A DNA stretch of 64,000 bases from Cutibacterium equinum (GTDB taxonomy: Bacteria > Actinomycetota > Actinomycetes > Propionibacteriales > Propionibacteriaceae), in NCBI RefSeq assembly GCF_028021195.1, contig NZ_CP115668.1, positions 1,054,001 through 1,118,000 on the forward strand, read 5' to 3'. The translations under genes and the position numbers were made by a program. This document shows, piece by piece, positions 61,342 to 64,000 of this stretch; the first letter of the stretch is position 1; every line of letters begins with the position of its first letter. The notes beneath the pieces were generated by a model, which was not told the origin of the DNA, did no database searches, and saw only the letters and a program-made list of their open reading frames with translations.

Positions 61342-61461
61342 TGTCCCCGGATGCGCCGCGTTGCGGGTATCAGACGGCATTCCGGCCCACCTCGGGACGC
61401 CCACCTGCATCATCGACCAGTTGCGTGGAACACCCCGCGCCTGACCACCGGAGGGAACACC

Positions 61462-61683
61462 ATGAGCGCTGATCGCGCCACTCGTCAGTACAAGCACGGC
61501 GGGACCCCCGCGAACTGGGCAGGTTCGATCGTCGCCCTCATTGGCTTCATCATTGCCGCGGTGGGCGCCATGGCTGGCCCCAGTTGGATCACCTGCATCG
61601 TTGGCGCTGCGGTCGTGGTTCTCGGCGGTGTCGTCACCCTGGTGATGCGCGCCATGGCTCACGACCACGGCGAGGCCCGCTGA
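61462..61683 (+). CDS. HGxxPAAW-type small membrane protein
   Basis: 73 residues with YKHGGTPANWAGSIVAL near the start, the signature of the actinobacterial HGxxPAAW family, and two membrane helices (about 22-40 and 45-65). It is normally found between the TIGR02234 gene and trpC. Function unknown. ATG 61462 follows GGAGGG by 6 bases. Confidence 0.83.
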   Translation: MSADRATRQYKHGGTPANWAGSIVALIGFIIAAVGAMAGPSWITCIVGAAVVVLGGVVTLVMRAMAHDHGEAR

Positions 61684-61764
61684 ATGGGGTCCATCGATTC
61701 CCTCGCTGACGGCATCACCGTCTCGGACCGCACGTCCGGAGTGCGCCGGGTGAGGCTGCCGTGA
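61684..61764 (+). pseudogene. 26-codon ORF, probable trpC...trpA deletion scar
   Basis: ATG 61684 directly follows the HGxxP stop and encodes a 26-residue frame beginning MGSIDSLADGI, like the first residues of TrpC (x-LDSIxxGV), and ending SGVRRVRLP, like a TrpA C-terminus (GVRR). It overlaps lgt by 4 bases. In Mycobacterium trpC, trpB and trpA lie exactly here before lgt. A large in-frame deletion joining trpC's start to trpA's end explains it best. Confidence 0.45.
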
Positions 61765-62600
61765 ACCAGCTGTCGATCCCCAGTCCGTCGATCGAGGCCT
61801 TTCACCTCGGACCCGTGACGATTCACATTTACGCCCTGTGCATTCTGACTGGAATCGTCATCGCCTTCATCAGCGGTGAGCGTCGCTACCTGTCTCGAGG
61901 TGGCAAGCAGGAGCACTTCGAGGAGTTGTGTGCCCTCGCCGTCATCGCCGGCATCATCGGTGGACGTGCGTACCACGTCATCACTGACCATCAGCTCTAT
62001 TTTGGTCCCGGCCGAGTCTGGTACCACAGCTTCTACATCTGGGAGGGTGGCCTCGGTATCTGGGGTGCCATCGCGCTGGGAGGCTTGGCCGTCTGGCTGT
62101 ACTGCCGCCACAGGGGAATCTCCTTCGCCCCGGTGGCCGACTCCTTGGCGCCGGGCATCCTGGCCGCTCAGGCCATCGGACGTCTTGGGAACTGGTTCAA
62201 CCAGGAGCTCTTTGGCCGCCCGACCACTCTGCCCTGGGGGCTTGAAATCGACCCCGCCCATCGACCGGCGGGCTACGTGCAGTACGCAACCTTTCACCCC
62301 ACCTTCTTGTACGAATTGCTGTGGAGCTTGGCCGGGGCGGCGTTCCTGGTCTGGGTGGATCGGCGTTGGAAGTTCGACCACGGCCGTTTGTTCACCCTCT
62401 ACGTCGCGGTCTACACCTTTGGTCGCTTTTGGGTGGAGCGATTGCGCATTGATCCGGCCCACCACGTGGGAGCATGGCGGCTCAACGACGTCACTGCCCT
62501 GGTGGCCTTCACTGGCGCGGTCGTCATCCTGGTCATCCTGCAGCGTCGCCACGGCAAGGGTGATGGGCACGGCGCCCGCCCGGCTACTCAGGAGGAGTGA
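61761..62600 (+). CDS. lgt: Prolipoprotein diacylglyceryl transferase
   Basis: 279-residue membrane enzyme that puts diacylglycerol on the lipobox cysteine of lipoproteins. About seven helices are present; the signature GRLGNWFNQELFG and upstream GGRAYHVI plus WEGGLGIWGAI are intact, as is HPTFLYELLW. GTG 61761 overlaps the 26-codon ORF. Likely client: the cyclophilin lipoprotein at 26407. Confidence 0.95.
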   Translation: MNQLSIPSPSIEAFHLGPVTIHIYALCILTGIVIAFISGERRYLSRGGKQEHFEELCALAVIAGIIGGRAYHVITDHQLYFGPGRVWYHSFYIWEGGLGIWGAIALGGLAVWLYCRHRGISFAPVADSLAPGILAAQAIGRLGNWFNQELFGRPTTLPWGLEIDPAHRPAGYVQYATFHPTFLYELLWSLAGAAFLVWVDRRWKFDHGRLFTLYVAVYTFGRFWVERLRIDPAHHVGAWRLNDVTALVAFTGAVVILVILQRRHGKGDGHGARPATQEE

Positions 62601-62660
62601 GTCTGCCGAATCCTGCCAAGCCGTCTGATTTTCAGACGATGCTCTGAGCTGGCCGACCCG

Positions 62661-62685
62661 CCCTCCTGTGAGTTCGACAGGAGGG
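62661..62685 (+). terminator. Hairpin after lgt
   Basis: CCCTCCTGT and ACAGGAGGG form a 9-bp stem with a 7-base loop 60 bases after lgt. There is no T-run, and the right arm contains AGGAGGG just ahead of the next ribosome site, so it might instead affect translation of the next gene. Confidence 0.5.
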
Positions 62686-62709
62686 GCCGGAGGGGAGGAG
62701 ACTGCTGCA

Positions 62710-63024
62710 ATGAACGATGACCAGCAGGATCTCGATTCAGCTATTCACCGCGCCAAGGTGCTGACGTGGGTGTGCGTCGCGCTTTTCGTCGTGCTTGACG
62801 TCGTCGGTCTCACGGCAACCAGCCAGAGCGATCCGCGTTTTGTCCTGGGAGCCTTCGGAGGAGCTGCTTTCTTCCTCGGGCTCATCGCGGCCTCCGTGTG
62901 GTGGGCCTACCTGGCCTCCCAGCGCAGGGCTCGTGGCCTGGATGATCGTCTGGATGACGAGCTCGGCACGGCGGACAAGGACGACGAGAGTCACCGAACC
63001 GCTGTACGCTCAGGCCTCATTTGA
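62710..63024 (+). CDS. Small two-helix membrane protein
   Basis: 104 residues: short acidic N-terminus, helices at about 18-38 and 45-68, then an Arg/Asp-rich tail. No family recognised. ATG 62710 has GGAGGAG about 10 bases upstream. Its end overlaps the convergent HdeD-like gene by 8 bases. Confidence 0.65.
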   Translation: MNDDQQDLDSAIHRAKVLTWVCVALFVVLDVVGLTATSQSDPRFVLGAFGGAAFFLGLIAASVWWAYLASQRRARGLDDRLDDELGTADKDDESHRTAVRSGLI

Positions 63025-63676
63025 GTTCACGGTGGGGTGAGGTCTCCTGCGAGCCCTCAGGGGAATCGACGACCTGCCCCTCGATGACGGTGTTGCGCGG
63101 GTCACGACGCACGGCCGAGGAGATGGTGTTCGTGATCTTGTGCACACCCACGGCGATGGCGATGTTGGCGAGGCCGTAGACCAGGACACCGATGGCCAAC
63201 AGCCAGCTCATGGCCACGACACCGAATCCAGGGTGGACCAGGACGACGATGCCCAGTACGAACAGTGCGATGCCGCCGACGAGCATCCAACTCCAGGCTT
63301 TCTGCGTGACGAACCTCATCGGTAGGGCAAAAGTGACTGCCGCGACGCCGAGGAACACCATCCATGCCCCGATGAGGATGGCGATGATGTGGAGCGAGAA
63401 CCCGGGATGGATGGCGAGGACGAGGCCAACGATGATGCCGATGATGCCCCAGGCCCACATGAACCTGGTCCCTGCCATGCCGTGAAGGGCCAGAGCATTG
63501 ATGAGGGTCATGACGGAGTCGACGATGGCGTAGATACCAACGATCACCACGAGAACTTCCATGGTCTGGTGGGACCACACCACGGCCACCAGTGCGGCGA
63601 TGATCGCGAGGATTCCCTTCGTGAGGGGAATCCATGCAAGCGACTTCCAGGTCTTTGTCAAGGTCTGTGACGACAT
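63017..63676 (-). CDS. HdeD/DUF308-family membrane protein
   Basis: 219 residues with six short hydrophobic helices in two similar triplets, as in HdeD (WSHQTMEVLVVIVGIYAIVD; LVGGIALFVLGIVVLVHPGFG). HdeD is linked to acid tolerance in enteric bacteria; the role here is not known. A polar tail of 40 residues follows. ATG 63676. Confidence 0.85.
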   Translation of the reverse strand: MSSQTLTKTWKSLAWIPLTKGILAIIAALVAVVWSHQTMEVLVVIVGIYAIVDSVMTLINALALHGMAGTRFMWAWGIIGIIVGLVLAIHPGFSLHIIAILIGAWMVFLGVAAVTFALPMRFVTQKAWSWMLVGGIALFVLGIVVLVHPGFGVVAMSWLLAIGVLVYGLANIAIAVGVHKITNTISSAVRRDPRNTVIEGQVVDSPEGSQETSPHRELK

Positions 63677-63869
63677 ACGTCAAGTCTATGTGAGGCCGCC
63701 AGGTTCGGTGGGTGCTCACTGCTGGTGGAGGGATGGTCAGACCACGAGGAGCCCGCCGTCCGACTGTGTCCAGGTCGCCCCGGTCGGTGGGGCGGACTAG
63801 TCTGTGCGAGTCAGCACCACCCAGGCCCGGAGTGAGCGTCATTCCGGTCGGTTCGTGAAAGGACTGTCC

Positions 63870-64000
63870 GTGGCCCGATCCGACTTCGTCCACCTTCACA
63901 CTCACACCGAGTACTCGATGCTGGATGGTGCTGCCAGCAACGAGAAACTCTTCGCCGAGGTGGCTCGTCAGGGCATGCCGGCGGTCGCCATGACCGATCA
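63870..64000 (+). CDS. dnaE: DNA polymerase III alpha subunit, 5' end
   Basis: GTG 63870 follows AAAGGA by 7 bases. The first 43 codons are visible and cut by the window edge. They show the PHP domain start [18 protein letters not shown] and GMPAVAMTD, typical of DnaE, the replicative polymerase. Whether it is DnaE1 or the DnaE2 paralogue cannot be decided from this stretch. Confidence 0.88.
   Translation, partial: MARSDFVHLHTHTEYSMLDGAASNEKLFAEVARQGMPAVAMTD

Noticed and set aside
61416-61462. T-box-like string (TGGAACACCCCGCG) before the HGxxP gene
   Set aside because: No stem I with a specifier codon and no alternative antiterminator pairing can be drawn; the consensus is broken by an extra base.
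1-64000. CRISPR arrays, phage genes, insertion sequences, integrase or attachment sites
   Set aside because: No regularly spaced repeats, transposase or integrase motifs were seen; composition looks even.

Overview
The window is GC-rich actinobacterial chromosome. The best match is a propionibacterium of the Cutibacterium type. Pointers are a pyrophosphate-dependent phosphofructokinase very close to the Propionibacterium freudenreichii enzyme, a methylmalonyl-CoA epimerase (Wood-Werkman propionate cycle), the actinobacterial mismatch endonuclease NucS, the GlgE alpha-glucan pathway, GarA/FtsR-type regulators, and many GTG starts and four-base gene overlaps. No phage, IS element, CRISPR array or plasmid gene was seen; this is core chromosome, mostly dense.

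Layout. 1-1600: end of a CbiX-like gene and four tRNA genes (Val, Cys, Gly on the minus strand; a second Val on the plus strand). 1.7-6.8 kb: zinc alcohol dehydrogenase, an ABC exporter pair and a divergent NarL-type two-component system. 6.8-15.7 kb: thrS-HIT-pgsA1 joined directly to pgsA2-DUF881-sbp-DUF881-gcvH-like-garA-ftsR-bfn-merR; the two halves match two separate mycobacterial neighbourhoods (around Rv2612c-Rv2614c and Rv1822-Rv1830). 15.8-28 kb: YihY membrane protein, PPi-PFK, a TadE-like protein, YciO, MTA/SAH nucleosidase, lipid kinase, YigZ, a FUSC/Hsp70-like pair, PAC2, a cyclophilin lipoprotein and a hydrolase. 28-34.8 kb: nucS, a DivIVA/Scy-like coiled coil, mce, a PH-domain protein, pgm and a cysteine-less thioredoxin-TPR protein. 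34.9-51.1 kb: a sugar block with beta-phosphoglucomutase, GH65 phosphorylase, a PTS IIBCA permease, a Nudix protein, then glgE-treS-mak-glgB and glgX. 51.3-59.5 kb: cysteine desulfurase, mnmA, a MetE-like protein, an ACT protein, then gatCAB. 59.5-64 kb: hisI, remnants of a trp locus, lgt, small membrane proteins and the first codons of dnaE.

Functional themes. The trehalose/alpha-glucan genes form a route: TreS makes maltose, Mak phosphorylates it, GlgE extends glucan, GlgB branches it and GlgX debranches it, while Pgm links glucose-1-P and glucose-6-P. The PTS, GH65 and beta-PGM genes could feed the same pool. The tRNA-modifying pair (desulfurase plus MnmA) and the GatCAB amidotransferase lie together. 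A run of genes (garA, gcvH-like, ftsR, DUF881/sbp) points to carbon/nitrogen and division control.

Most notable: a GcvH-like protein lacking the lipoyl lysine beside a zinc-ribbon FHA protein; tiny ORFs at the expected positions of trpE and trpCBA that look like deletion scars; a 20-codon hydrophobic/basic mini-ORF directly before a PH-domain gene; a GlgE with an extra acidic/proline-rich N-terminus of about 145 residues; and six genes whose start codon lies 6-8 bases after a -10-like hexamer, suggesting leaderless mRNAs.
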